DNA from: Sphingobacterium detergens
GTDB lineage: Bacteria > Bacteroidota > Bacteroidia > Sphingobacteriales > Sphingobacteriaceae
Assembly (NCBI RefSeq): GCF_003610355.1
Contig: NZ_RAPY01000003.1
Location: 62,001-126,000, forward strand
DNA: 64,000 nucleotides
Reading direction: 5' to 3'
Shown here: in pieces, positions 17,598-26,963 of the stretch
Position numbering within the stretch: the first letter of the stretch is position 1
Layout: each line of letters opens with the position of its first letter
The notes under the pieces: model-generated
Database searches by the model: none
Seen by the model: the letters and a program-made list of their open reading frames with translations, nothing else
What the model was told of the DNA's origin: nothing
Program-made: the position numbers and the translations under genes

Positions 17598-20171
17598 TCA
17601 CTTCGCGGCAGTTGATTTCATAGCCTTATCAATCACTAAAGGCACTGTGATCAAATCCAGATCATGTGAATAAACCACAAACTTCTCCACCCAACAGGGA
17701 TCGAATTTTTCCTTAAATTCCTTCAGGCCTTTGGGTTGACGGAAGTATGTATTATTCTCATAGAGGAAGTTGATAAGACGTTCTACAAGCCCTTTCTTCT
17801 TGTCGAATCCCGAGAAAGGAGCCAATCCCATATTCAAATAGGAATAGCCTTCTTCTTTACAATACTCCAAAAAACGGATAATTAACACATCCATATTCCC
17901 TCCGGGGGCATCCTGCAATTTGCGTATCAGATCATAAGTCGCTTCATCTGGAGCATAGTTGGGAATGATATTCAGGAATGCCAAAATCCGACCTTCGTTG
18001 TCTTCCAATGTAATTACGTGGCTATTTTTAATCTTTCCCAGATCAAACATCCCCTGTGAGAAAACTCGCTCCGAACGTTTCATATCCCTCAGCCAATGGT
18101 CTGAAACAACCTGCAATTTCTGAAGCAAGCCATTTGACAAAGGAGCGCGATATAAATTGGATACAAATCCCTTCTTTTCAATACTATTTACCGCATTCCG
18201 CAATGACTTTCGTTTCTTGCCTTCCAATGAAAAGCTGTCTACATTTACAATAGCTTCCTCGCCGATTAAAAATGATTTCTTCCCTAGCTGTTTGAAAATT
18301 CCTAAGTATTTCCCATCAACACGATAATAAGCAGTTTTTAAGCTCGATCGACGACAGTACCACTCAAAGGAATTAATCAGTTCTTTTATCACAGACTCTC
18401 TATCCTCACAGACTGGTCCCTCCAGGACAATAGCAAAACCATAACATTTTTTGTAGGCTATAAACCCAGTTTCTTCATCATTCAGAAAAATTTCTTTGTC
18501 GCCATAGGTTTTAAAATAGTCTACGGGAGATTTACCATAACGTTCAAGCAACTTTTGAGCAAGTTCTATTTTTCCTTCCATCTCCACTACAGCTGCCTGA
18601 CAGGGATTGACCAGCCAATAAAATAATGCGGAAAGACTAACCACACTGAAAAAGTTAATGGAATACAAAAAATATTGCCCGATAGCAGTCTGCGGTTCGG
18701 CTACATCTCCATTCAACAGCACGAAACTGTGTAATGTACTCCCTACGGCATTTACGATCGTAAAATCCATATTGAAATGCCTGGCGTTAAGGAAGTAAAA
18801 TCCGATAATTCCATAGAGCAGCACAACGCCAATAGGCCATAAAACCAAGCCTAGATTCGGCATCGTCAGCTTACGATTGCTCTGTACAAAATAATGTCGC
18901 GATGAATAAAGCAACATCAGCAATACCAGAAAGGCAAACCAGGCTTCTTCAAAATCAAGTCCTTTGGATAGATTAGCAACAATGGAAAGTGAACACAATG
19001 CAACCGCAGCGTACCGGGCCGTACGTAGACCTTTCAGTAAAAATCCGGAACACATAACCAGCAAAATGCCAAAAAATAGCACTGCAGCATTGGAAAAGTT
19101 GAGCGCATCATAGGATATAAACTGTTTGAGCACAGCAATCCGGCTATGAATTGCGGGTGTCAACACCGAAATAATATTGATGATACCCATCGCGAAGATA
19201 AAAACCGAAGGAAGTATCCGTACGAAAATATTGTTTTTATTAACGAAGAAGCTCATTCCACCCAGTGCCAATGGTCCCCAAAACTCAAATAAACGGTATA
19301 ACAATGAGATTGAAATAGCCTGCTCTTCGGTGTAGCCAAAGCTGCACAAAACTACGACCATGGAAACTTCAATTAGCCCTACACCCTTCATCAGTGGAGA
19401 AAAACAATAAACCAATGTTCCTACAGCATAGGTCACGGTACAAGCCAACAAGGAAGTGTCAAAACCAAGCGCAAGCATGGCAATATATATATGCAAGATA
19501 CCCACAAATTCAATCGCTGTTGCCCAGAGTAAACTTTGAAACACAGCTTTAAAGTCTATCCCATTTCCCTTGAGTTCTTCCCAGATTGTCGCTACCGAAG
19601 GAAAATAGCGCACCGTTAAATGATATACTTGCCCCTGCTGATAAAATGAGCGGCAATACCATCCAAAGGCAATCAACAAGGCCGTAAAAGCGAGCATTAT
19701 CCCAACCAATTGCAGGTCGAGCCCAGCGATTCCTATAAAAAGAAAAACTACGAGGCAAAGTATAAATAAAGAAACCAAGCTAATAACTGCATAAATTACT
19801 GAGGCGAGATTGGAACTCGAATCAGAGATCCCTTCTTGATTGACCTCCTTCTTAAAAAATGCTAAGGAAGTAAATCCACCTGCAGGCAAGAATACACTAA
19901 TGAAGTTTCTTTTCAGAAACAAGCGAGTAGCTCCACCAAGTGAAAGTTTTTGTCGCAAAGATTTGAAACTATAGACGTAAACCAACCCCTGCATAGCGAT
20001 ATAGGCCAAAGAAATCACAATACCTACTGCGATCCAAAATAGGGAACTCGATTGGATAAGCTGTAAAGAAGAGGCAAGTTCCTGCCGTTGATTGGCAAAA
20101 AAGTATAAGGCTCCAAAGATCATTATTAGTCCCAGAAAGGATTTCCAGATCAACATTTTGTTCTTCATCAT
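17598..20171 (-). CDS. mprF: MprF-like phosphatidylglycerol lysyltransferase
   Basis: The 857-residue protein has the MprF architecture: an N-terminal flippase-type domain of many membrane helices (about residues 8-520, LPG_synthase_TM family) followed by a cytosolic DUF2156 GNAT domain (about 530-850). The latter shows FNDEETGFIAY-like spacing, GEEAIVNVDSFSLEGK, NIIPNYAPDEATYDLIRK and GGNMDVLIIRFLEYCKEEG, which correspond to the lipid and aminoacyl-tRNA site of MprF. The known role is to move an amino acid from tRNA to phosphatidylglycerol and flip the product, lowering surface charge and sensitivity to cationic peptides. It is 83 bases downstream of the DUF5686 gene. The amino acid (Lys, Ala, Orn) is not readable. 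Confidence 0.85.
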   Translation of the reverse strand: MMKNKMLIWKSFLGLIMIFGALYFFANQRQELASSLQLIQSSSLFWIAVGIVISLAYIAMQGLVYVYSFKSLRQKLSLGGATRLFLKRNFISVFLPAGGFTSLAFFKKEVNQEGISDSSSNLASVIYAVISLVSLFILCLVVFLFIGIAGLDLQLVGIMLAFTALLIAFGWYCRSFYQQGQVYHLTVRYFPSVATIWEELKGNGIDFKAVFQSLLWATAIEFVGILHIYIAMLALGFDTSLLACTVTYAVGTLVYCFSPLMKGVGLIEVSMVVVLCSFGYTEEQAISISLLYRLFEFWGPLALGGMSFFVNKNNIFVRILPSVFIFAMGIINIISVLTPAIHSRIAVLKQFISYDALNFSNAAVLFFGILLVMCSGFLLKGLRTARYAAVALCSLSIVANLSKGLDFEEAWFAFLVLLMLLYSSRHYFVQSNRKLTMPNLGLVLWPIGVVLLYGIIGFYFLNARHFNMDFTIVNAVGSTLHSFVLLNGDVAEPQTAIGQYFLYSINFFSVVSLSALFYWLVNPCQAAVVEMEGKIELAQKLLERYGKSPVDYFKTYGDKEIFLNDEETGFIAYKKCYGFAIVLEGPVCEDRESVIKELINSFEWYCRRSSLKTAYYRVDGKYLGIFKQLGKKSFLIGEEAIVNVDSFSLEGKKRKSLRNAVNSIEKKGFVSNLYRAPLSNGLLQKLQVVSDHWLRDMKRSERVFSQGMFDLGKIKNSHVITLEDNEGRILAFLNIIPNYAPDEATYDLIRKLQDAPGGNMDVLIIRFLEYCKEEGYSYLNMGLAPFSGFDKKKGLVERLINFLYENNTYFRQPKGLKEFKEKFDPCWVEKFVVYSHDLDLITVPLVIDKAMKSTAAK

Positions 20172-20254
20172 GCTACTGCGCTACTGTTGTTTCTTACTGC
20201 TATTTATGTAATGACACCATTTCTTGTAAATAGTCCCAATACATTTTTTTCTAT

Positions 20255-22759
20255 TTAAAAATCGACACCAATTTTCGCCCGTACACCCCAGGGTGATACT
20301 CCCGGATTGTCCAGATAGGTAAAACGACGAACCAGATCTACACGCAGGATCTTGAAGATATTACTCAGCCCCACGCTACCTTCCACATAAGCCCCACGAT
20401 TGAGCGAAAATAACTGCGGTTCGCTGGGATGCTTTGGAGTTGTATCAAAGTTTTTGGTATAGCGATTGGATGCATCCACTCTGCCATAAAGCACTTTTAC
20501 TGAAGCGATTTCACGAAGGTCCAACTTCTTAAGGAGTGGAATCTTATTCAGAAAAAAACCGTTGAAAGAATGCTGTAACAACAGCGATGTATATTTATCA
20601 CTCATAAATTCCATCGAATTCATCAAATTATACGAATTCAACTGATAGGAATAGGTCTGGTTTGCACGATGGATAATCATGAGCGGATAGGGAACCTTGC
20701 CAAACTGCACCCCAGACTCGAACACAGCATCTGTAAAACCAAATTGTGATGCATAGAATCGCTTATTCGCGTTAAAGATGAAACGCTGATAATTATAATC
20801 TCCGCCCAAAACGCCCTTCACCCCGATCTGTGCTGCCAATGTAAAAACAGGTTTTCCTGTATTAATAATACGTCTATAGCGTTTTCCCTGATAGAGTTTT
20901 TCCGCAGGAGCCCAACGCAGCTCCCCCGTAAAAGCTGAGGTCCACAACTCGTTGTCACGACTTGTTCTGAACGCCCTATGGTCAAATTCGAGAATCCCTG
21001 CAGGACTTAAAATCTGATTGAAGAAACCCAGTTTAAACGAAAGATGGTTTTCAAATTCCTGAGAGTATTCCACGTGTCTCCGTTGCAGATAAAACATCTT
21101 ATCATTTTCGCCCCGTCTAAAAGAAAGCAGAAAATTATCATTGTCAATAAAAGTAAGATCCTGTCCCGGTACCTGAACTTCTTTATTCACTTTTACACTG
21201 AGCAGTTTGACCGGAAACTTATATACGGATTGCTTATTAAAAGAATAGGTTGCTCCCAGATTATATTTCCATTGCCTATCTCTGGTACCGTATGCTGCAT
21301 ACCCTTCCAATAGCAAGGTTTTACTAAATGCATCAGTTGTATTGCCCCCAAACTTAAACCGGCTACCCTCTATTGGATTAAAACTGTAAAATGAAGGAAC
21401 AGATCCAATCTCAATCACACCACGACCATAGTAGCCTGATATGATAAAACATCCTAAAGCCATCAGGTTTTTAAAAGACCTTGATTGTTTTAAACTGTCA
21501 ATATTCGTAAAAGCCTGCTGTTCCAGTTTACTTAGCTTTTCAGGTCTTGTCTGTTCCCAATTGATCGCATTGGGGTTCTCCGCCCCCCGACCGGTTACAC
21601 CCTTTACATTCAATGCTAGTTGTAGAGAATCCAGCACAGAGCGAGTGGTTACTTTCTCACCAAACAATCCCATACCATCCTTGAAAATCCCCAGATCTAT
21701 CCGAAGCACACCTCTACTGAGAAAAAAACGGTGCGCTTTATCTTCAGAATAATTTAACTCAATATTCAGGCCCCGCACCCAATTGATGTTCGTTGCTTCA
21801 TTGATCGACAGTTCAGCCTGGTCCAAGGCATAGGTACCGTCCAATCGAATATAGATATATCCCGAAAACAATGCATCTTCCTTATTCCGTGGCTCCACCC
21901 TAATTTTAACGTGCCATGGCTTTTTCTCTTTTAAAGTATCTACTAGATAATATTTATAAAAGGACGGCCCCAGTGTGGCGATGGGGCTTAAAAAGCGTCT
22001 ATTTCCTATCGACACATCCGTATCATAGATATTTGTTTCGCCGTAGATCTTATCCAGATATTCATCAATACCATCTTCATCCAGATATTGGTCTACACGT
22101 GATTGGTTCTCCCCCAATAATGCAAACGTATTTCCCTTGGCCTTATCCAATTGGCGCTGTCCGATTTTTTCGTCCATAAATATTGGCACCAATGATCTAC
22201 CGGGATATTTCAAAGTATCCATACCCTGTTTTAAAAATCCAAAACGTTTCAATAAACGGGATTTATCTACTTTTTGATTCTGAATAGCGAGCGACATGGA
22301 AAGCTTCTCGTATTCTCGGTAGTTGCCAACAGCTGCATTCAAGGCATTATTTTCATCGCGCCTTTCGATCACTTTACGGATCAAATCCACCGTTGGATTA
22401 TGTTTATTTGAATATTTTTTTCTCTTGGGGGCAAGTACAACTACCTCATCCAAGCTTTGTTGTTCATCTTCCAATCGGATGATAAGTACTTTTTTTCCTT
22501 GTGCAACGCTCATCGGGAATAGCTGCTTTTTGTAACCGACAGCACTGAATATCAACGTCCAGTTATCAGGCATAGAAGGCAATGAAAACTGCCCCTCTTT
22601 GTTTGTACCAACAGATTTTGTGGTATTGGAAAGCTTTACTGTTACACCTTGGATTGGTTTTTCGGTTGTAGCGTCCAGGACAATACCTGTCAGTGAAGCT
22701 CCTTGTCCAAATATTCGAGAAGTAAAGAACAATAAAATCAATAAAAAACGATATCGCAT
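20255..22759 (-). CDS. DUF5686 / carboxypeptidase-regulatory-like outer-membrane protein
   Basis: With the ATG at 22759 the product has 834 residues: a signal peptide (YRFLLILLFFTSRIFGQ), a CarboxypepD_reg-like beta-sandwich (about 20-100), and a DUF5686 region starting HNPTVDLIRKVIERRDENN. The C-terminal 400 residues alternate polar and hydrophobic positions and end in F, as in an outer-membrane barrel. Function is unknown in the family. The alternative ATG at 22774 lies inside the stem of a terminator-like hairpin, whereas the ATG at 22759 follows AAGG and the T tract at the right spacing, so it is preferred. It lies between the VirJ-like gene and mprF. Confidence 0.78.
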   Translation of the reverse strand: MRYRFLLILLFFTSRIFGQGASLTGIVLDATTEKPIQGVTVKLSNTTKSVGTNKEGQFSLPSMPDNWTLIFSAVGYKKQLFPMSVAQGKKVLIIRLEDEQQSLDEVVVLAPKRKKYSNKHNPTVDLIRKVIERRDENNALNAAVGNYREYEKLSMSLAIQNQKVDKSRLLKRFGFLKQGMDTLKYPGRSLVPIFMDEKIGQRQLDKAKGNTFALLGENQSRVDQYLDEDGIDEYLDKIYGETNIYDTDVSIGNRRFLSPIATLGPSFYKYYLVDTLKEKKPWHVKIRVEPRNKEDALFSGYIYIRLDGTYALDQAELSINEATNINWVRGLNIELNYSEDKAHRFFLSRGVLRIDLGIFKDGMGLFGEKVTTRSVLDSLQLALNVKGVTGRGAENPNAINWEQTRPEKLSKLEQQAFTNIDSLKQSRSFKNLMALGCFIISGYYGRGVIEIGSVPSFYSFNPIEGSRFKFGGNTTDAFSKTLLLEGYAAYGTRDRQWKYNLGATYSFNKQSVYKFPVKLLSVKVNKEVQVPGQDLTFIDNDNFLLSFRRGENDKMFYLQRRHVEYSQEFENHLSFKLGFFNQILSPAGILEFDHRAFRTSRDNELWTSAFTGELRWAPAEKLYQGKRYRRIINTGKPVFTLAAQIGVKGVLGGDYNYQRFIFNANKRFYASQFGFTDAVFESGVQFGKVPYPLMIIHRANQTYSYQLNSYNLMNSMEFMSDKYTSLLLQHSFNGFFLNKIPLLKKLDLREIASVKVLYGRVDASNRYTKNFDTTPKHPSEPQLFSLNRGAYVEGSVGLSNIFKILRVDLVRRFTYLDNPGVSPWGVRAKIGVDF

Positions 22760-22800
22760 AAAAAAACCTTGCATCTAAATTCAGTAAGATGACAAGGTTT
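22760..22800 (-). terminator. Intrinsic terminator-like hairpin abutting a start codon
   Basis: On the minus strand AAACCTTG and CATCT (22800-22787, one bulged base) pair with AGATG and CAAGGTTT (22776-22764) around a 10-base loop, followed by a run of seven T (22766-22760). This is a well-formed rho-independent terminator for the VirJ-like gene. The T run ends exactly at the ATG of the DUF5686 gene, and the AAGG that could serve as its ribosome site is in the 3' arm. It may therefore act as an attenuator or a translation switch as well. Confidence 0.75.
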
Positions 22801-22825
22801 ATCTAAAAAAGTCCTAATAAGAATC

Positions 22826-23521
22826 TTATCTTAATCGAATCGTATTGTATATTGTTTTAAAATCGCGATTGTAGTTATGTGGTCCGGCCAATACATCGAC
22901 TTTTAGTCCCGCGTTTCGATACATTTTCACAAGATCTTCCTCTCCCTCACGGCAAAATACATAAGTAGCCGGAAATTGCTTTAGTTTCATAATTTCAGCG
23001 AGCACATCATAGCCATTTGCTTTCTGCTTCCAGTTGAGCATGGTCGAAATTGTTACCTCAAAACTCGCATACTGATCCGGTGATAAAAAAGTCACATGTC
23101 TGATCGTTTTTTTTAAAGGATCTGAAAAATTACTGAGGACAAAAGGTAACACACCCGCTGAAAATGAATGACCGATAATGTAGATCTGATCGCAATTCCA
23201 TTCCTTTTTGAAATGATCAATATACCGTTCAAAATCCCGCCCAGCTTCCTGTGGATCTTTCTTCTTCCAAAAATATTTTTTAGCATCAATCACCAGCCGG
23301 GGATATCCCTCCTGTGTAAAATAAGCAAGTAAACTCTTGCTAAAATCATTATAGCCACCATCTCCTGTGATAAATACCAGCATGGTTTTCTGTTTATTCG
23401 TGTTATCCTTAAGTGGTATTACGTAGTTTGGAAGATTGCCTGCCTGGATAAATCCACTCAAACATAAGCAGAAAAACAAAAGCATAAGTAGCCTGACCGC
23501 TCTAAATTGTTCAGTTTTCAT
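22826..23521 (-). CDS. VirJ/AcvB-like alpha/beta hydrolase
   Basis: The 231-residue protein has a signal peptide (LLMLLFFCLCLSGFIQAG) and a VirJ-type alpha/beta-hydrolase domain: LVFITGDGGYNDF at 48-60, IYIIGHSFSAGVLPFVL at 113-129 with the nucleophile Ser119, VTFLSPDQY near 143-151, and LAGPHNYNRDF at 211-221 with the probable catalytic His215. AcvB of Agrobacterium, which contains this domain, hydrolyses lysyl-phosphatidylglycerol in the periplasm. A gene two positions downstream encodes MprF, which makes such lipids, supporting this activity here. The nucleophile elbow reads GHSFS rather than GxSxG. It follows the DUF4249 gene by 33 bases and ends at a terminator hairpin. Confidence 0.8.
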   Translation of the reverse strand: MKTEQFRAVRLLMLLFFCLCLSGFIQAGNLPNYVIPLKDNTNKQKTMLVFITGDGGYNDFSKSLLAYFTQEGYPRLVIDAKKYFWKKKDPQEAGRDFERYIDHFKKEWNCDQIYIIGHSFSAGVLPFVLSNFSDPLKKTIRHVTFLSPDQYASFEVTISTMLNWKQKANGYDVLAEIMKLKQFPATYVFCREGEEDLVKMYRNAGLKVDVLAGPHNYNRDFKTIYNTIRLR

Positions 23522-23554
23522 TGTTGTAAAATGATAAATTGGGTATATATAAAA

Positions 23555-24373
23555 TTATTTGCTGTTTCTAATATCTTTTATCGGGATCGTCTTATAAACT
23601 CCGTCCATAACATAGAAAAAGCCAAGCGTATTACCCGAAACATTTCCTTCCACATTTGCAGGAACCGCAGACAATAGGCCCTTCCATTCCGTCTCCTGAA
23701 AGAGGTTGTAAAGGAATCGTGCATAGCGTGGTGACACAGAAAGCTTAAACACCATCAGACTATCCTTTTTTGACATCTCGTAATTATAGGTACGTCCAAG
23801 CAATGTATTGAGTACATTAGGGGCTCCTAAGCGATAGCTATAACTAAACGGTAACCGGAAGGTAGAGATATCTTCATTTGAAAAATCCTTCTGGGGTATA
23901 ATCAACCATTTATTGGAAGTTTTCATACCAAATAGATGTTTGCTGACTTTAACTTCCCAACTGTTATTTATGCCTCTCTTTTCAACTGGCAAAAACGCCT
24001 TTTCAATAGGGACAGTTGGCACCAATTGGTCCTGTGCTTCATACACCTTACCGTTCAATGTTATCCGTAACTGGAAGATATTTCCGACAGTATCCTTCAA
24101 GTTAAATAGCTCACCCATATAGAGCCCTTCTCCCAATTCTTTGAATTCGATTGTATTTGGTCCGTTAACGATCTGCACAGTAGCTCCAGTAACCCCGACA
24201 GCCATCCCATTTGAATGCAATCCATCCAATTTTTTCAATTGGATATACTGCTCTTTATACATCGTATTGATCCCACCTTCGACGATCATATCATAGGACT
24301 GTCCTGTATCGACCTCTGACTTCTTGCAAGAAAGTAGCAGGCAACAAGCGATAAAAATCAAAAACACTCTCAT
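23555..24373 (-). CDS. DUF4249 lipoprotein
   Basis: The 272-residue product has a lipoprotein signal (FIACCLLLSCKKS, lipobox Cys16) and a DUF4249 beta-rich body with VTGATVQIVNG, GLYMGE and a Tyr/Phe-rich C-terminal half. DUF4249 proteins almost always sit directly after a TonB-dependent receptor with STN and carboxypeptidase-like domains, as here with a one-base gap. They are thought to be surface or periplasmic partners of the receptor, but their ligand is unknown. The tight spacing argues for translation coupled to the receptor and control by the upstream sigma/FecR pair. Confidence 0.82.
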   Translation of the reverse strand: MRVFLIFIACCLLLSCKKSEVDTGQSYDMIVEGGINTMYKEQYIQLKKLDGLHSNGMAVGVTGATVQIVNGPNTIEFKELGEGLYMGELFNLKDTVGNIFQLRITLNGKVYEAQDQLVPTVPIEKAFLPVEKRGINNSWEVKVSKHLFGMKTSNKWLIIPQKDFSNEDISTFRLPFSYSYRLGAPNVLNTLLGRTYNYEMSKKDSLMVFKLSVSPRYARFLYNLFQETEWKGLLSAVPANVEGNVSGNTLGFFYVMDGVYKTIPIKDIRNSK

Positions 24374-24374
24374 A

Positions 24375-26945
24375 TTAAAACCTCATTGCGTAACTGATTG
24401 ATGGTACCCGTCCAGAGAACGAGTTTTTTTTGATAGCTAAGTTTCCATTACTATCTTCCGAAAAACTATAATAAAGCGGATTCCGCTGATTAAAAACATT
24501 GTATAAGCCAAAATTCAATGTATGCCGTGTACCCCGTTGCCGCTGTTGACTAGTTTCCAGATCTACTGAGCAATTCAGATCCAATCGACTAAAAGTGGGC
24601 ATACGCTGAGAATTACGGCTGGAATAAACTGGTACGTAGATCCCCTCGTATTCCATAAATCCAATTGGATAAGTTAAAGGTCTTCCTGTATGAATTGTAT
24701 AGAAAGCACTAAAATGAACACTGCGTCCCAAGTCATAAGACAAATTACTCTTAAGCACGTGAGGGATATCAAAGTTAGCTACATATTCCTTCCCTTTGTT
24801 GATCCCATTTATCTTTCGAAAAGACCTAGACCAACTATAGAGTACGCTAGCCGACAAATCTCCAAAGCGCTGGTTGATGGACAATTCCAGTCCATAAGCC
24901 CGCCCATTTCCCTGTCGCAACTGCGTTTCGATAAAAGGATTAAGAATGAGTTGCGCATGGTCAATCAATTCAACCTGATTTCCCATTTTCTTCCAATAGC
25001 CCTCCAGCCCAATATTGCCTTTATACATTAATCTATTGACACGAAAAGAAAATACATCCGCATACTGCGGTTTTATATTTGGACCCGCGGGTACCCATGC
25101 CTCCAAAGAGGAAAATGCGAGCTCATCATTTTGCAAGAGTTGCAAGTATTGATAGCTCCGACTATAACCCAATCGTAATGCATAATCTGTGCCCAATTTA
25201 TATTGTAGCGAGAGGCGAGGCTCCAAACCATAATACGATTTCTTTTTTTCAGCATCATTTGCCAATGGTTTTGATTGCCCAGTACCAAGAAGATAATAAC
25301 GTCCAAAAGACGTATTAAAGAAAGCATTTACCCTGGTCCCAATGATAACCCGAAATGCAGAATCTACTTTCCAATTGAAAGAAATATAACCTGCATAATC
25401 ATAGGCCTGTGCCCTAAAGATATTATCTTCGTTATTGCTATTTATAGGAGATATCTCCCCTGGTTTAAAACGATGCAGTGTCCCCTGAAGTCCAAAATCC
25501 AAGGTACGATCTAAACCCATAAAATAGGTGAAATCCGATTTCAGACTGAGATCACGTATTCGTGTCAACCAGATTTGATTATCCGGAGATTCCGGTTTAC
25601 TGATATCCAATTTATTATGGTAATCGCTGAATATCGCGGAGAGGTTTAGAAACAATCGCGAACTATGCACATGGTTCCAACGTAAGGTTGAGGTCCAATT
25701 GCCCCAGCGATTTGTATTTTTATTCGATGAGGTAACTTTGTCCTGGCCATAATACCCAGATAAATAGATACGATTTCTATTGTCAAGTGTATAGTTCAAT
25801 TTGATATTATAGTCGCTATAGTTACCTTTTACATTGAACAAGCGGTAATCCGTATTCAACACATTGGATAGACTGGTCCGTGCAGTAGCAATAAAGGCAC
25901 CTTTACCTTTTTTAATAAAGGGTCCCTCTGCTCCCAGTCGTGTAACAAGCAAACTGGCTCCACCAAAAACATGGAAATTATTGGCATCACCATCCCTCGT
26001 GCTCATATCCATAATGGAGGAAAGACGTCCACCTAAATTTGCAGGAAGTGCATCTTTATACACTTGCGTATTTTTTAAGATATCTGAATTAAAAACAGAG
26101 GTTAAACCAAATAAATGCGAAGGATTATAGACCACCGCCTCATCAAGAAGAATCAAATTCTGATCCTTACCACTCCCGCGAACAAATAAATTACTTCCTC
26201 CTTCCGTCAATCCGTTGATACCATTTTGCATTTGTAAAACCTTCATAATATCGGCCTCACCTTTATAAAATGCATTTCTGCGCGCTCGAGGCCAGTTGAT
26301 TTTATCAGTAAAATGGCCGGTATATTGGACCATCAACGAAGAATCTATATCCACCACAACTTCATTTAGGCTCAAACCCGCAGGTGCAAGCTTAATAAGT
26401 ACGTAGCCATCCTCCAGTTGGGAGTTCAATCGAACTGCACGGGTCTTATACCCCAAATAGCTAACAAAACAACTGTAATCTCCTTGCGGAAGCGTAAGTG
26501 AATAAAATCCATATTTATTGCTCAAGCTGCTTTTATTCTTCTCAGGGATCATTAAGGTAGCACCGATCAAACTCTCGCCACTTAAACTATCAACAACGCG
26601 TCCTTTGATGGTAAAATCCTTATCTTCCTTATAGAAAATCAATGCCCGATTGATCATTGTAAAACCGATTTTCGAATCCATCAGCAAATAATGTAGTACT
26701 TCCTCCAGGCTGGACTTATTGAAATTTCTGCCATAGATGATATTTTTATTGAAAATCTGCTCATCGTACGACATTGACAGACCATAGTTTCGATGAATCT
26801 CTGTCAAAATCTGAATAATCTCTTTATTTTGGGTGTCAATGGAGACCTGGATATCAGCTAGATTGTTTTGACCCAGTGATTTCGAACTGGTCAAAATAAG
26901 CAGCCCGAAAAAAAGGAGAAAACGATACAGAAAAATACCCTTCAT
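24375..26945 (-). CDS. TonB-dependent receptor with STN signalling domain
   Basis: The 856-residue outer-membrane protein has a signal peptide (about 1-25), an STN/secretin-like signalling domain (about 30-105: IIQILTEIHRNYGLSMSYD), a carboxypeptidase-regulatory-like domain (about 112-195: GRVVDSLSGESLIGATL), a plug (about 220-330: GEADIMKVLQMQNGINGL, then FVRGSGKDQNLILLDEAVVY) and a barrel ending SISYAMRF. The STN domain is what lets FecA-type receptors pass a ligand signal to FecR. The gene is 18 bases after fecR-like and one base before DUF4249. Substrate is unknown; an organic molecule rather than a siderophore is equally possible. Confidence 0.87.
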   Translation of the reverse strand: MKGIFLYRFLLFFGLLILTSSKSLGQNNLADIQVSIDTQNKEIIQILTEIHRNYGLSMSYDEQIFNKNIIYGRNFNKSSLEEVLHYLLMDSKIGFTMINRALIFYKEDKDFTIKGRVVDSLSGESLIGATLMIPEKNKSSLSNKYGFYSLTLPQGDYSCFVSYLGYKTRAVRLNSQLEDGYVLIKLAPAGLSLNEVVVDIDSSLMVQYTGHFTDKINWPRARRNAFYKGEADIMKVLQMQNGINGLTEGGSNLFVRGSGKDQNLILLDEAVVYNPSHLFGLTSVFNSDILKNTQVYKDALPANLGGRLSSIMDMSTRDGDANNFHVFGGASLLVTRLGAEGPFIKKGKGAFIATARTSLSNVLNTDYRLFNVKGNYSDYNIKLNYTLDNRNRIYLSGYYGQDKVTSSNKNTNRWGNWTSTLRWNHVHSSRLFLNLSAIFSDYHNKLDISKPESPDNQIWLTRIRDLSLKSDFTYFMGLDRTLDFGLQGTLHRFKPGEISPINSNNEDNIFRAQAYDYAGYISFNWKVDSAFRVIIGTRVNAFFNTSFGRYYLLGTGQSKPLANDAEKKKSYYGLEPRLSLQYKLGTDYALRLGYSRSYQYLQLLQNDELAFSSLEAWVPAGPNIKPQYADVFSFRVNRLMYKGNIGLEGYWKKMGNQVELIDHAQLILNPFIETQLRQGNGRAYGLELSINQRFGDLSASVLYSWSRSFRKINGINKGKEYVANFDIPHVLKSNLSYDLGRSVHFSAFYTIHTGRPLTYPIGFMEYEGIYVPVYSSRNSQRMPTFSRLDLNCSVDLETSQQRQRGTRHTLNFGLYNVFNQRNPLYYSFSEDSNGNLAIKKNSFSGRVPSISYAMRF

Positions 26946-26963
26946 ATCAATAATCCCCGGCCG

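Noticed and set aside
24375..26945. Siderophore receptor with named ligand
   Set aside because: The STN/FecR context allows this, but no siderophore synthesis or iron-uptake gene is nearby and the barrel gives no ligand.
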